The position numbers and the translations under genes were made by a program. DNA of 25,159 bases from Candidatus Fermentithermobacillaceae bacterium UBA3951 (GTDB taxonomy: Bacteria > Bacillota > Sulfobacillia > Fermentithermobacillales > Fermentithermobacillaceae). Position 1 is the stretch's first letter. Each line of letters opens with the position of its first letter. The DNA lies in the NCBI GenBank assembly GCA_002385465.1, contig DGDN01000112.1, positions 37,446 to 62,604 of the forward strand. The letters are read 5' to 3'. Positions 7,608 through 14,897 of this stretch are shown here, one piece after another. Under the pieces are notes generated by a model. That model made no database searches. It had not been told where the DNA came from and was given only the letters and a program-made list of their open reading frames with translations.

Positions 7608-7819
7608 TGCTCGGCCCTCCTCCTCACGATGATGGCAAAGTCCGGACAGTGCATCTCACACAGAAGGCAACCGATGCACTGCGAGGGCGCCTTCACGACC
7701 GGGCCGCCTTCACCATCGCTCTCCAGCACGTCTTTGGGGCAAAATGCTATACAGAGACCGCACTTCTTGCACCACTTTCTGTTTACCGCGATCTCAAACG
7801 GTGAATCACTCACCACCAA
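7604..7819 (-). CDS. korD: 2-oxoacid:ferredoxin oxidoreductase, delta (2[4Fe-4S] ferredoxin) subunit
   Basis: A ferredoxin-like subunit of 69 to 71 residues with two clean CxxCxxCxxxCP motifs: Cys17, 20, 23, 27 and Cys48, 51, 54, 58. These bind two [4Fe-4S] clusters that carry electrons from the thiamine site to external ferredoxin. It begins inside the end of the regulator gene. Three starts are possible: TTG at 7819, GTG at 7816 and GTG at 7813. The AAGGGGG site is only 3 bases from the TTG but 6 and 9 from the two GTGs, so one of the GTGs may be the real start. It overlaps korA by four bases. Confidence 0.92.
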   Translation of the reverse strand: MVVSDSPFEIAVNRKWCKKCGLCIAFCPKDVLESDGEGGPVVKAPSQCIGCLLCEMHCPDFAIIVRRRAEQ

Positions 7820-8813
7820 GGACCCCCTTCTGCCTGTTCATTTTGCGATGCTCAAGCACGGAGGACCTTAAGAGGTTCACCGAACCCGCGTCCGGCCGGT
7901 ATACGAATTCGATGATCTGAGTCCCCCTCTTGGCCATCGCCGAAACCTCCTTTTGCCGTCCGGGCGACACTATGACCGCCCGTTTGCCCTTGAGCTTGTC
8001 CCTCACGATCGCCGGGTCTTTTCCGGTAACCGTCTCAACGTTCACCTCGGTGATCCCGGCGTTCTCCATGGACTTTCTGACCCTCTCGGCAAACCTTTCC
8101 GATATGCAGACCAAGAGAACGTCGGACCCCGGCGGGAGCCTTGCGATGCGCACGATGGTCTCCATATCGGGATCGAGAGCAATCCCGAGGACATCTTCGG
8201 ACCTCTCGGGCAAGGACGTCCGCACTTCGTCGAGATGAAAGAACGTGGTGACAACCATGTCGGAACGGGCAACCGTCTCTCTTGCTTCCTCCGCCCCGCG
8301 GAAAAGGTCGTCGGTCAAGACGGGAAGCACTTTCACACCGGTACCGAGCTCCAGCTCCTTGCTGAAGTAGTCCAGTTGCTCCCTGTTGCACTCTACGAAG
8401 GCGATTTTCACGTCGGAGAGCATCTTGCGGCGTTCTTCCACCCTGCGCGTCACGACCTGGAGAAACTCGTCAGGGTTCACCCCCAGCGCCAGGGCATCGT
8501 CCAGGGCGGAATCAATGACCCTGTTGAGGCGCTCTCTCTTGTTCTCCATACGCAGGATGTCATCGGCCTCGGCGACAAAGGTACCCCGTCCCTGCCTGGA
8601 CGTTATGAGGCCCTCTGCCTCGAGCTGCCTGTAAGCGAGGCTTACGGTATTGCGGCTGACTCCCAGTTCCGCTGCAAGGGCACGCTCCGTGGGAAGCCTC
8701 TGCCCCCTCTTCCACTGACCACTTGAGATGAGCGATTCTATCCTTCTTTTTACCTGCAAGTAAATGGGCAAACCGCCCTTCCTGCGAAGGTCGAAGGATG
8801 ATCTTTCTTCCAA
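7806..8813 (-). CDS. GntR-family transcriptional regulator with an unassigned C-terminal sensor domain
   Basis: A 335-residue regulator. Residues 14-82 are a GntR winged helix (PIYLQVKRRIE, then PTERALAAELGVSRNTVS, then EGLITSRQGRGTFV). Residues from about 116 to 320 form an alpha/beta region that is neither the FadR/HutC effector domain nor an aminotransferase (MocR). It includes KIAFVECNREQL and SDMVVTTFFHLDEV, and looks like a two-lobed ligand-binding fold. The start is TTG behind GGGAGG. It is the first gene of the korDABC-gdh-mcm operon and overlaps korD by 3 to 14 bases, depending on the korD start, so it most likely controls this operon in response to a 2-oxoacid, amino acid or acyl-CoA. 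The ligand is not known. Confidence 0.9.
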   Translation of the reverse strand: MEERSSFDLRRKGGLPIYLQVKRRIESLISSGQWKRGQRLPTERALAAELGVSRNTVSLAYRQLEAEGLITSRQGRGTFVAEADDILRMENKRERLNRVIDSALDDALALGVNPDEFLQVVTRRVEERRKMLSDVKIAFVECNREQLDYFSKELELGTGVKVLPVLTDDLFRGAEEARETVARSDMVVTTFFHLDEVRTSLPERSEDVLGIALDPDMETIVRIARLPPGSDVLLVCISERFAERVRKSMENAGITEVNVETVTGKDPAIVRDKLKGKRAVIVSPGRQKEVSAMAKRGTQIIEFVYRPDAGSVNLLRSSVLEHRKMNRQKGVLGGE

Positions 8814-8848
8814 AGCGGCCCCTCCCTACTGGCCGGACCAATTGGCAC

Positions 8849-8880
8849 AAATGGATCTATTCTCGATCCATTTTGGATCT
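8849..8880 (-). promoter_or_regulatory. Clustered AGATCCA half-sites, candidate operator of the GntR regulator
   Basis: The plus strand shows TGGATCT at 8852-8858, GATCCA at 8865-8870 and TGGATCT at 8874-8880. The last two form a perfect GATCCA-ttt-TGGATC palindrome (8865-8879), and the first two form AAATGGATC/GATCCATTT (8849-8857 and 8865-8873). A further TGGATCT lies at 8978-8984, upstream of the promoter. The cluster lies between promoter and start codon, as expected for autoregulation. The binding protein is inferred from position only. Confidence 0.5.
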
Positions 8881-8940
8881 CCTCCGGCCGGCCACCGGAA
8901 TCTCCCGTTCTCCCCTTACATCGCTCTTTCTTACATGCCC

Positions 8941-8946
8941 ATTATA
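8941..8946 (-). promoter_or_regulatory. Promoter -10 of the gntR-korDABC-gdh-mcm operon
   Basis: A perfect TATAAT on the minus strand (8946-8941). No good -35 is found at 16-18 bases: GGTCAC, inside the upstream terminator stem, is the best there. The promoter may therefore need an activator; one AGATCCA half-site sits near -46. Transcription would start near 8934, giving a leader of about 120 bases. Confidence 0.5.
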
Positions 8947-8949
8947 CAG

Positions 8950-8975
8950 AAAAAAGACCGGACGTGACCGTCCGG
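8950..8975 (-). terminator. Rho-independent terminator of the nadE-to-yajC operon
   Basis: On the minus strand CCGGAC (8975-8970) pairs with GTCCGG (8963-8958). After a TC come six U (8955-8950). It lies about 50 bases after the yajC stop. The U run ends four bases before the -10 of the next operon. Confidence 0.85.
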
Positions 8976-9025
8976 ATTGGATCTCTTTTTGGTGCCAAAA
9001 TGAAGCCAATCTACTGCGCTGGGCT

Positions 9026-9298
9026 CTAGTCTCTTATGGGCCTCGCGATACCGGTCTTAAGTACCTCAACCTCGACCCTCTCGGCAACCCTTACTTTCAC
9101 CGAAATATCTTCTACCTTTGTGATCACGCCGACGAGTCCTCCGGCGGTGACCACCTTGTCTCCCGGTTTTAGCGCCCTTATCATCTCGGCCCTCTCGCGT
9201 TGCTCCTTCTGCTGGGGCCTGATGGTGAAGAAGTACATAAACACAAAGAGCAAGACTATCCAGATGTAACCCGTCCAGGCTTGGAGTCCCTGTGGCAC
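9026..9298 (-). CDS. yajC: YajC, preprotein translocase accessory subunit
   Basis: A 90-residue membrane protein with one transmembrane helix (about residues 9-25, YIWIVLLFVFMYFF), then the family signature IRPQQKEQRERAEM and a small beta domain (LKPGDKVVTAGGLVGVITKV). YajC associates with SecDF and SecYEG in the cytoplasmic membrane. The start is GTG with AAGGAGG 8 bases upstream. It is the last gene of the operon; tgt-yajC adjacency is common in bacteria and supports the call. It is separated from tgt by 153 bases. Confidence 0.94.
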   Translation of the reverse strand: MPQGLQAWTGYIWIVLLFVFMYFFTIRPQQKEQRERAEMIRALKPGDKVVTAGGLVGVITKVEDISVKVRVAERVEVEVLKTGIARPIRD

Positions 9299-9451
9299 GT
9301 TCTAAACCTCCTTATCGCCGTTTAGGCTTCACACACTTTCTCACGCCTTTGGTTTTCCATGTTCGACCAAGCTTCAGAGATTACCTTTTCCGAGCATGGC
9401 AAATCTCATGAAAGGAGCCGGGAGAAGCGGGTTTTGGGACCTTGGCGGGCC
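9299..9451 (-). other. 153-base tgt-yajC intergenic stretch, no feature seen
   Basis: No promoter, U-tailed hairpin or credible small gene was found on either strand, apart from the yajC ribosome site. A weak GAGATT/AATCTC inverted repeat is present without a U run. It is probably an untranslated spacer inside the operon. Confidence 0.4.
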
Positions 9452-10573
9452 TCATTCCTCGCGAAAAGGGTAAACCTCAAGTATGCTCTCACGCAGGCGC
9501 TCCTCGGTTCCTTCAAGGATCGACTCCCTGATACGCTCCATGAGCCTCTGGAAAAAACGGAGATTATGTATCGTTAGAAGGGTCGATGCCAGCGTCTCAC
9601 CCGCAACCAGAAGGTGCCTCAAATAGGCCCTCGTAAACCCCTTACACGTTACGCAGTCGCAGCTCTCCTCGAGGGGGCCGTAATCTCCGGCAAACTTCCG
9701 GTTTCTGATGTTGAGCCCCCCCTCAAACGTGAAGGCCCGGCCGTGGCGGGCGTTCCTCGTGGGAAGCACACAGTCAAACATGTCAACGCCGCTTAAGGAG
9801 CCTTCAATGAGGTCAAGCGGGTGTCCTACGCCCATTAGGTACCGCGGCTTGTCTTCGGGCAAGTAGCCTACGGTGGACCTTACAATCTCGTAGAAATCCT
9901 TCTTGGGCTCGCCGACGGCCAGGCCGCCTATGGCGTACCCGGGGAAATCAAGGCGCGAGAGGCTTAAGGCCGACTCCTTCCTGAGATCGGTCCACACCGA
10001 CCCCTGGACGATCCCGAAGAGTGCCTGGGAACGGGGCACCGGAACCGACTTTGCTCTTTCTGCCCACAGTGTAGTGCGCACCATGGCCTTGCGGGCAACT
10101 TCCTTGCTGACCGGGTAGGGCACGCACTGATCGAAGCACATGATGATATCGGCCCCTATGTCAACCTGAGCCCTCACCGAAATCTCCGGCGAGAAGAACA
10201 CCTCACTACCGTCTATGTGAGACCTGAAAGAGGCGCCTTCGTCAGTCACTTTGACGGTTGACCCGAGGCTCATGACTTGAAAGCCGCCGCTATCGGTAAG
10301 AGTGGAACCTTTCCAGTTCATGAACCGGTGGAGCCCCCCCGCCGCCTTGACCGTTTCGGTGCCGGGCCTAAGGTACAGGTGATAGGCATTGGAGAGGATG
10401 ATCTTGGAACCTGTCTTCAAGACATCCTCGGGAAGGACCGACTTCACGGTAGCCTGGGTCCCCACAGGCATGAACACCGGCGTCTCGAACTCTCCGTGGA
10501 CGGTGCGGATTGTGCCGAGCCTCGCCTTTCCCCTCTGGTAGTTGCAGCTGAACACAAGGTCCGTCTGGGCCAA
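9452..10573 (-). CDS. tgt: tRNA-guanine transglycosylase (queuine/preQ1 tRNA-ribosyltransferase)
   Basis: A 373-residue enzyme that swaps guanine-34 for preQ1 in tRNAs with GUN anticodons. Asp94 (TDSGGFQV) is the general base and Asp267 (MFDCVLPTRNARHG) the nucleophile. The zinc site is Cys305, Cys307, Cys310 and His336 (CDCVTC then TIHNLRF). The length is standard. The start is TTG with AAGGAG 8 bases upstream. It follows queA by 20 bases and shares the operon with queA and queH, the next two steps of queuosine formation. Confidence 0.97.
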   Translation of the reverse strand: MAQTDLVFSCNYQRGKARLGTIRTVHGEFETPVFMPVGTQATVKSVLPEDVLKTGSKIILSNAYHLYLRPGTETVKAAGGLHRFMNWKGSTLTDSGGFQVMSLGSTVKVTDEGASFRSHIDGSEVFFSPEISVRAQVDIGADIIMCFDQCVPYPVSKEVARKAMVRTTLWAERAKSVPVPRSQALFGIVQGSVWTDLRKESALSLSRLDFPGYAIGGLAVGEPKKDFYEIVRSTVGYLPEDKPRYLMGVGHPLDLIEGSLSGVDMFDCVLPTRNARHGRAFTFEGGLNIRNRKFAGDYGPLEESCDCVTCKGFTRAYLRHLLVAGETLASTLLTIHNLRFFQRLMERIRESILEGTEERLRESILEVYPFREE

Positions 10574-10593
10574 TTGTCTCTCTCCTTAAGTCT

Positions 10594-11637
10594 CTAGAGA
10601 ATAAGCATCGCGTCTCCGAACGAGAAGAAGCGGTATCGCAATGCCACTGCCTCTTCGTAAGCTTTCAGGATATTGTCCTTTCCCGCAAACGCCGCCACCA
10701 GCATAAGCAACGTGGACTTGGGAAGGTGGAAGTTGGTTATCATGTGGTCGACCACTTTGAAACGGTAGGGCGGGTATATGAAGAGCCTGGTCTCTCCCCT
10801 AAACGGGAGCACTCTCCCGTCCTCGGCAGAAGAACTCTCGAGAGACCGGACCACGGTCGTCCCGACCGCGAAAACCCTGCCTCCGTTCCTCCGCACATCG
10901 TTAAGGGCCCTGGCCGTCTCCTCGCTTATCTCGAAGTACTCCTCGTGCATTACGTGGGCCTCGACCTTTTCCTCCTTAACCGGCCTGAAGGTGCCTAAGC
11001 CTACGTTCAGGGTCACGGCCTCTATGAGGACTCCCATCTCCTCGATTTCCTCGAGGAGCCGAGGGGTGAAGTGAAGTCCGGCAGTCGGGGCAGCCGCCGA
11101 GCCGGGGGTTCTCGCGTACACCGTCTGGTACCTCGTAGGGTCGGTGAGAGGCGCCTTGATGTACGGCGGGAGAGGAACTTGCCCCACCCTTGCGAGGACA
11201 TCTTCCCACCGACCGTCGTAGTCCCAGTGGACAATCCTTCCACCGTATCCTGTGCGGCCTTGCACTGTGCCCCTGAGGGCCACCTCTTGCCCGCCGCCGC
11301 GGGCATCGGCGATGGTGAAAACGTCTCCCGTCCTAACTTTGTGGCCGGGTCTCACGAGGCACTCCCAGTTATCTCCCCCCAAGTCCTTAAGGAGCAGGAC
11401 TTCTATCTTGCCGCCGGTCGCCCGGATCCCGTGCATCCTTGCGGGGATGACCCTGGTATCGTTAACAACTAGCGCATCCCCCCGGCGCAAGAACTCCTTG
11501 ACATCGCGAAATCGCCTGTGCTCCGTCCTACCCGTAGACCGGTAAAGAACCATAAGGCGCGATTCATCCCGGCGCTCGAGAGGTATTTGGGCAATGAGCT
11601 CCTGCGGCAAAGAGTAATCGAATTCCTCTACTCTCAA
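10594..11637 (-). CDS. queA: S-adenosylmethionine:tRNA ribosyltransferase-isomerase
   Basis: A 347-residue QueA that transfers the ribosyl group of SAM to preQ1 in tRNA, making epoxyqueuosine. Family motifs are FDYSLPQELIAQIPLERRDE at the start, VVNDTRVIPARM, PTAGLHFTP and MITNFHLPKSTLLMLV. The frame is open to a GTG at 11646 that abuts the spoIID stop. The TTG at 11637 gives MRVEEFDYSLP, the usual family start, and has AGGTGG five bases upstream, so I prefer it. It sits between spoIID and tgt in the same operon. Confidence 0.95.
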   Translation of the reverse strand: MRVEEFDYSLPQELIAQIPLERRDESRLMVLYRSTGRTEHRRFRDVKEFLRRGDALVVNDTRVIPARMHGIRATGGKIEVLLLKDLGGDNWECLVRPGHKVRTGDVFTIADARGGGQEVALRGTVQGRTGYGGRIVHWDYDGRWEDVLARVGQVPLPPYIKAPLTDPTRYQTVYARTPGSAAAPTAGLHFTPRLLEEIEEMGVLIEAVTLNVGLGTFRPVKEEKVEAHVMHEEYFEISEETARALNDVRRNGGRVFAVGTTVVRSLESSSAEDGRVLPFRGETRLFIYPPYRFKVVDHMITNFHLPKSTLLMLVAAFAGKDNILKAYEEAVALRYRFFSFGDAMLIL

Positions 11638-11646
11638 CGGTCCCAC

Positions 11647-13119
11647 CTACCACCACTTGTCCGGCGTTGTCTCTGGATAGTACAGCCCGAGTATCTCCCA
11701 GGCGTCTTTACCCTCCAGAGCCATGCCCCGGGCTCCCCATTGGGAGAGACCGACGCCGTGGCCCCACCCTGAGCCCTCAAGGACCACTCTCTGGGAACCC
11801 TCGATTCTCGCTTCGGACAAGACTGCAACCGCCTGAGGTAGATGCACAGGAAGAGGTCCGTTTGACCTTCCGATTACAAATGAAGATCCGAGATGGACGC
11901 CGCTTAGGACCCCCTCCGATCCGGCTACGCTGAAGCACATACCGGTAGAGAGAGACCCTTCCGTCGCCCGTCCACCTCCTACCACGTAAGCAGAAAACAA
12001 AGTGCTCTTTACCTGGGGAAGGACCGCCCTCAAGTCAGTTCCGCGCACCGGACAGGCTCCGGGTCCCGATCCGAGCAAGACCGTGAACCACCTTCCGGAA
12101 ACACCCTGCTCCAGCCCTCGGAGGACATCCGGGGGCCCGCTTAGGTGAACACCCAAGCGGTCTGCCGCCAGCGCCAGGTCACCGGGAGTGAGATCCACCG
12201 ACCAGAAAGAGTGGGGTGATTCGTGAGGCGGTTCTGCCACCGGGACCAGGTAGGGCACTCCTCTACCCCAGACATAGCACGGGTCTTCCGTCATGCCCCC
12301 GGCATCTGCATGGTAATAAGCCGCAGCCGGCAGCCCTTGGTATGTGAGGATCTCTCCCCTCGTCGACAAGGTAGCGCTAATCGTCCGGTCCGTTTCCTCG
12401 CCTATTCCCCTGTACACCTGGTCATGCGACCAGATCAGGACGTCCTCGGGCCTCAGCGACGAAAACACACCTACGTAGTCCCTGTCCGTCGCTCCCTTCC
12501 TTAATCCGGTCTTGTAGGCAGCGTAGCTCCGGACGGCCACGGCCTGTGCCCTGGCGGCCTCTAAGGGCCACGAGTCGATCATCTCCCCGCCTACTACCGA
12601 CTGGACGTAGTCCTCGATATCAACGGCATTGGCGACAAGGAGGCTTCCCGAATCGACCATGGCTATCATGCTGCCGCGAAAAGACGCATAGGCATACGCG
12701 GCGCCTGCGCCTTCTGCCGAGACCACCGAAACGAAAGGACCTTGGGGCGATGCAGGCGACACCAAGAGGTTGCCGCCGGCTGTCCCCTTTCGAGCGCCGG
12801 ATCCGGTCACCTCCCAGGCAATCTTCGACCCGGACACAGAAAGGGTGAGAGAGTTCCCAGGTTTCAACGAGACTTTCTCCCCTGACGGAGTTGTGAGCGA
12901 CCAGTTCCCGCCCGAGCGGAGGGTAAGCGACTTTGTCCTGAAGAGCCCGACGAGTACCTGGGGCGATTTGGACTCGCGGGGCAAAGCCCCGCCTGCGAAG
13001 AGCACCGGGGAGTTCCCACCCGCTCTCGTGTAGACAACAAGAGACAGGACGACGAGGAGCGCCACACACACGGCCCGCGTCACGGACCCACCTCGCCTCT
13101 TCCTGGCGCCGGTATCCAT
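11647..13119 (-). CDS. SpoIID/LytB-domain protein (peptidoglycan lytic transglycosylase-like)
   Basis: A 490-residue exported protein. An N-terminal basic stretch and hydrophobic helix (residues 15-31) form a signal anchor, and the SpoIID domain starts at about residue 160. VVGGEMIDSWPLEAARAQAV contains the probable catalytic Glu179, followed by RSYAAYK. The C-terminal part ends GSGWGHGVGLSQWGARGMA, the conserved family end. SpoIID cleaves denuded glycan strands during engulfment in sporulation. The family also contains LytB-type amidase enhancers, so a sporulation role is inferred from the host and not from context alone. The start is ATG with AAGGAGGAG upstream, inside the end of the DUF2905 gene. 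Confidence 0.93.
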   Translation of the reverse strand: MDTGARKRRGGSVTRAVCVALLVVLSLVVYTRAGGNSPVLFAGGALPRESKSPQVLVGLFRTKSLTLRSGGNWSLTTPSGEKVSLKPGNSLTLSVSGSKIAWEVTGSGARKGTAGGNLLVSPASPQGPFVSVVSAEGAGAAYAYASFRGSMIAMVDSGSLLVANAVDIEDYVQSVVGGEMIDSWPLEAARAQAVAVRSYAAYKTGLRKGATDRDYVGVFSSLRPEDVLIWSHDQVYRGIGEETDRTISATLSTRGEILTYQGLPAAAYYHADAGGMTEDPCYVWGRGVPYLVPVAEPPHESPHSFWSVDLTPGDLALAADRLGVHLSGPPDVLRGLEQGVSGRWFTVLLGSGPGACPVRGTDLRAVLPQVKSTLFSAYVVGGGRATEGSLSTGMCFSVAGSEGVLSGVHLGSSFVIGRSNGPLPVHLPQAVAVLSEARIEGSQRVVLEGSGWGHGVGLSQWGARGMALEGKDAWEILGLYYPETTPDKWW

Positions 13120-13120
13120 C

Positions 13121-13342
13121 TCATCTCCTCCTTAAGAGCCAGAAGACAAGCGTCAAGAAAAGGCTCAAAAGTAAGCAGCTTGCGAGCGGGAAGTACAGAG
13201 TGAACCCCGGCTTTTCCACCCTGATGTCACCGGGAAGGCGGCCGAACCCCAGCCTCCCTAGGAAAGAAACCGCGAAGCCGAGCGCCAAGAGCAGGAGCCC
13301 TATGAGCATGAGTGAGCGGCCGAGATCAAAATGGCCATTCAT
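13121..13342 (-). CDS. DUF2905 family small membrane protein
   Basis: A 73-residue protein with two transmembrane helices (about residues 10-28 and 50-69) around the family core FGRLPGDIRVEKPGFTLYFP. Function is unknown; the family is found next to ruv, queA and spoIID genes in many Firmicutes. It overlaps the queH stop by four bases (ATGA), and its end carries the ribosome site of spoIID, so all three are translated together. Confidence 0.92.
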   Translation of the reverse strand: MNGHFDLGRSLMLIGLLLLALGFAVSFLGRLGFGRLPGDIRVEKPGFTLYFPLASCLLLSLFLTLVFWLLRRR

Positions 13343-13866
13343 CGAGGCTCACCCCCGTGACTGAACTCGCAACCGCAGTATTTCTGCATGTAAAGATGCT
13401 TTCCCCGCGCCATTTCCCTGCTCCTTCTATACCCTTTCCGGAAATCAAAGTACAGAAACTCGACAGAGTGCCTCCTGGACGCCTCCAGGCCTTCACGGAC
13501 AATGCCCTCGTGGTCCTGGTAGATACTCAGGAGGAGTGAAGAGGTAAAGAAGCGGAACCCTTCTTGCCTCGCGATCCTGGCGGTCTCCTGGAGCCTTGTC
13601 CTGTAGCAGATTAGGCACCTCCGGGGCTTCACAAGATCTCTTGACACCGCCTCCAGCCAGCTTTCGTGGGACATCTCCACACGCAAAAGGGGCATTTTCT
13701 CCGTAGCGGCGAACTCCTTCATCGTGAGCCACCGTTTCTCCCTTTCGCCATCGGGGTATATGTTGGGGTTTAGGAACAAGGCGCTCACCGAATACCCCAG
13801 AGACCTCATGAGGGCCAGAGGAAAGGTGGAACAAGGAGCGCAGCACGAGTGCATGAGGACTCTCAC
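13339..13866 (-). CDS. queH: Epoxyqueuosine reductase QueH
   Basis: A 175-residue QueH (formerly DUF208), the cobalamin-free enzyme for the last step of queuosine synthesis, which reduces epoxyqueuosine in tRNA. It shows HSCCAPC (Cys8, Cys9, Cys12), CLICYRTR (Cys84, Cys87) and YCGC (Cys164, Cys166). These supply the [4Fe-4S] cluster and metal ligands known for this family. The start is GTG, sharing GTGA with the ruvB stop; an ATG five codons in is possible but would cut closer to the Cys motif. It stands in for QueG, which is not in the window. It is somewhat short for the family. Confidence 0.94.
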   Translation of the reverse strand: MRVLMHSCCAPCSTFPLALMRSLGYSVSALFLNPNIYPDGEREKRWLTMKEFAATEKMPLLRVEMSHESWLEAVSRDLVKPRRCLICYRTRLQETARIARQEGFRFFTSSLLLSIYQDHEGIVREGLEASRRHSVEFLYFDFRKGYRRSREMARGKHLYMQKYCGCEFSHGGEPR

Positions 13867-14897
13867 GGCCCCTCGAAAAGCCTCCCTTGATTCCGGGCGC
13901 CAAGAGGCTTCCCCATGTACTCAATGGCTTTTTTCGTGACCGAGCGTCCTCTGGGTGTCCGTTCGAGAAACCCTATTTGGAGGAGATAGGGCTCGTACAC
14001 ATCTTCAAGTGTACCCGGGTCTTCTGAAAGGGAAGCCGCCAGAGTCGAAAGGCCCACAGGACCGCCTCCGTAGTTCTCAATAATCGTGAGAAGCACCTGC
14101 CGGTCGAGCCTGTCCAAACCCATCTCGTCGATATCCAGCATGGCAAGGGCCTCGGCGGCCACTTCCTTGGAGATCTCTCCGTCCTTTCGGACCTGTGCGA
14201 AGTCACGCACCCTCCGAAGGAGACGGTTCGCTATCCTCGGCGTCCCCCGGGACCGCCTGGCGATCTCCATACCCCCGCCCTTATCGAGCGGTATGTCAAG
14301 TATCTTGGCGGACCTCTTGACTACCTGGTACAGCTCTTCGTGGCTGTAGTACTCGAGCCTGAAGCTGATGCCGAACCTGTCGCGGAGGGGAGAAGTCAGG
14401 AGGCCGCTCCTCGTGGTTGCAGCGATCAAAGTGAACTTGGGAAGCTTGAGCCTGTACGTCCGAGCTTGGGGGCCTTTTCCCGCCACCCAATCATAGCTGA
14501 AATCCTCCATGGCAGGATAGAGAGCTTCCTCGGCGACGTGGCTCAGGCGATGGATCTCATCTATGAAAAGGACGTCCCTATCTTCGAGATTGGTAAGGAT
14601 GGCCACCAGGTCGCCGGGCCTTTCAATGGCCGGACCCGAAGTCACCCTTATGCCCACTCCCAGCTCGTTGGCGATCACGTGCGCCAGAGTCGTCTTGCCG
14701 AGCCCGGGCGGACCCGAGAGCAGGATATGGTCCAAGGCGTCTCCGCGCCTGCGGGCCGCCTCGATGAACACGCTTAAGTTCTCCTTGACCACTTCCTGCC
14801 CTATGTACTCGTGCAGGTAGTTTGGTCTAAGAGATACCTCCACGCATTCGTCTTCCGCCTGCTTCTCTGTGGAAATCAGCTCTCTAGAGTCGGGCAA
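13863..14897 (-). CDS. ruvB: Holliday junction DNA helicase RuvB
   Basis: A 344-residue AAA+ motor that drives branch migration with RuvA. Walker A is GPPGLGKT (residues 62-69), Walker B is DVLFIDEIH, and the C-terminal winged helix contains GGGPVGLSTLA. The length is normal. The TTG start lies inside the end of ruvA (14-base overlap) with only two bases between AGGAG and the start, so translation probably depends on ribosomes finishing ruvA. The residues before the conserved SLRPNYLHEYIGQ are as in other RuvB proteins, which supports this start. Confidence 0.97.
   Translation of the reverse strand: MPDSRELISTEKQAEDECVEVSLRPNYLHEYIGQEVVKENLSVFIEAARRRGDALDHILLSGPPGLGKTTLAHVIANELGVGIRVTSGPAIERPGDLVAILTNLEDRDVLFIDEIHRLSHVAEEALYPAMEDFSYDWVAGKGPQARTYRLKLPKFTLIAATTRSGLLTSPLRDRFGISFRLEYYSHEELYQVVKRSAKILDIPLDKGGGMEIARRSRGTPRIANRLLRRVRDFAQVRKDGEISKEVAAEALAMLDIDEMGLDRLDRQVLLTIIENYGGGPVGLSTLAASLSEDPGTLEDVYEPYLLQIGFLERTPRGRSVTKKAIEYMGKPLGARNQGRLFEGP

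Noticed and set aside
8838..8845. CCAATTGG palindrome in front of the regulator gene
   Set aside because: Eight bases only, single copy, no link to the promoter or to the AGATCCA sites.
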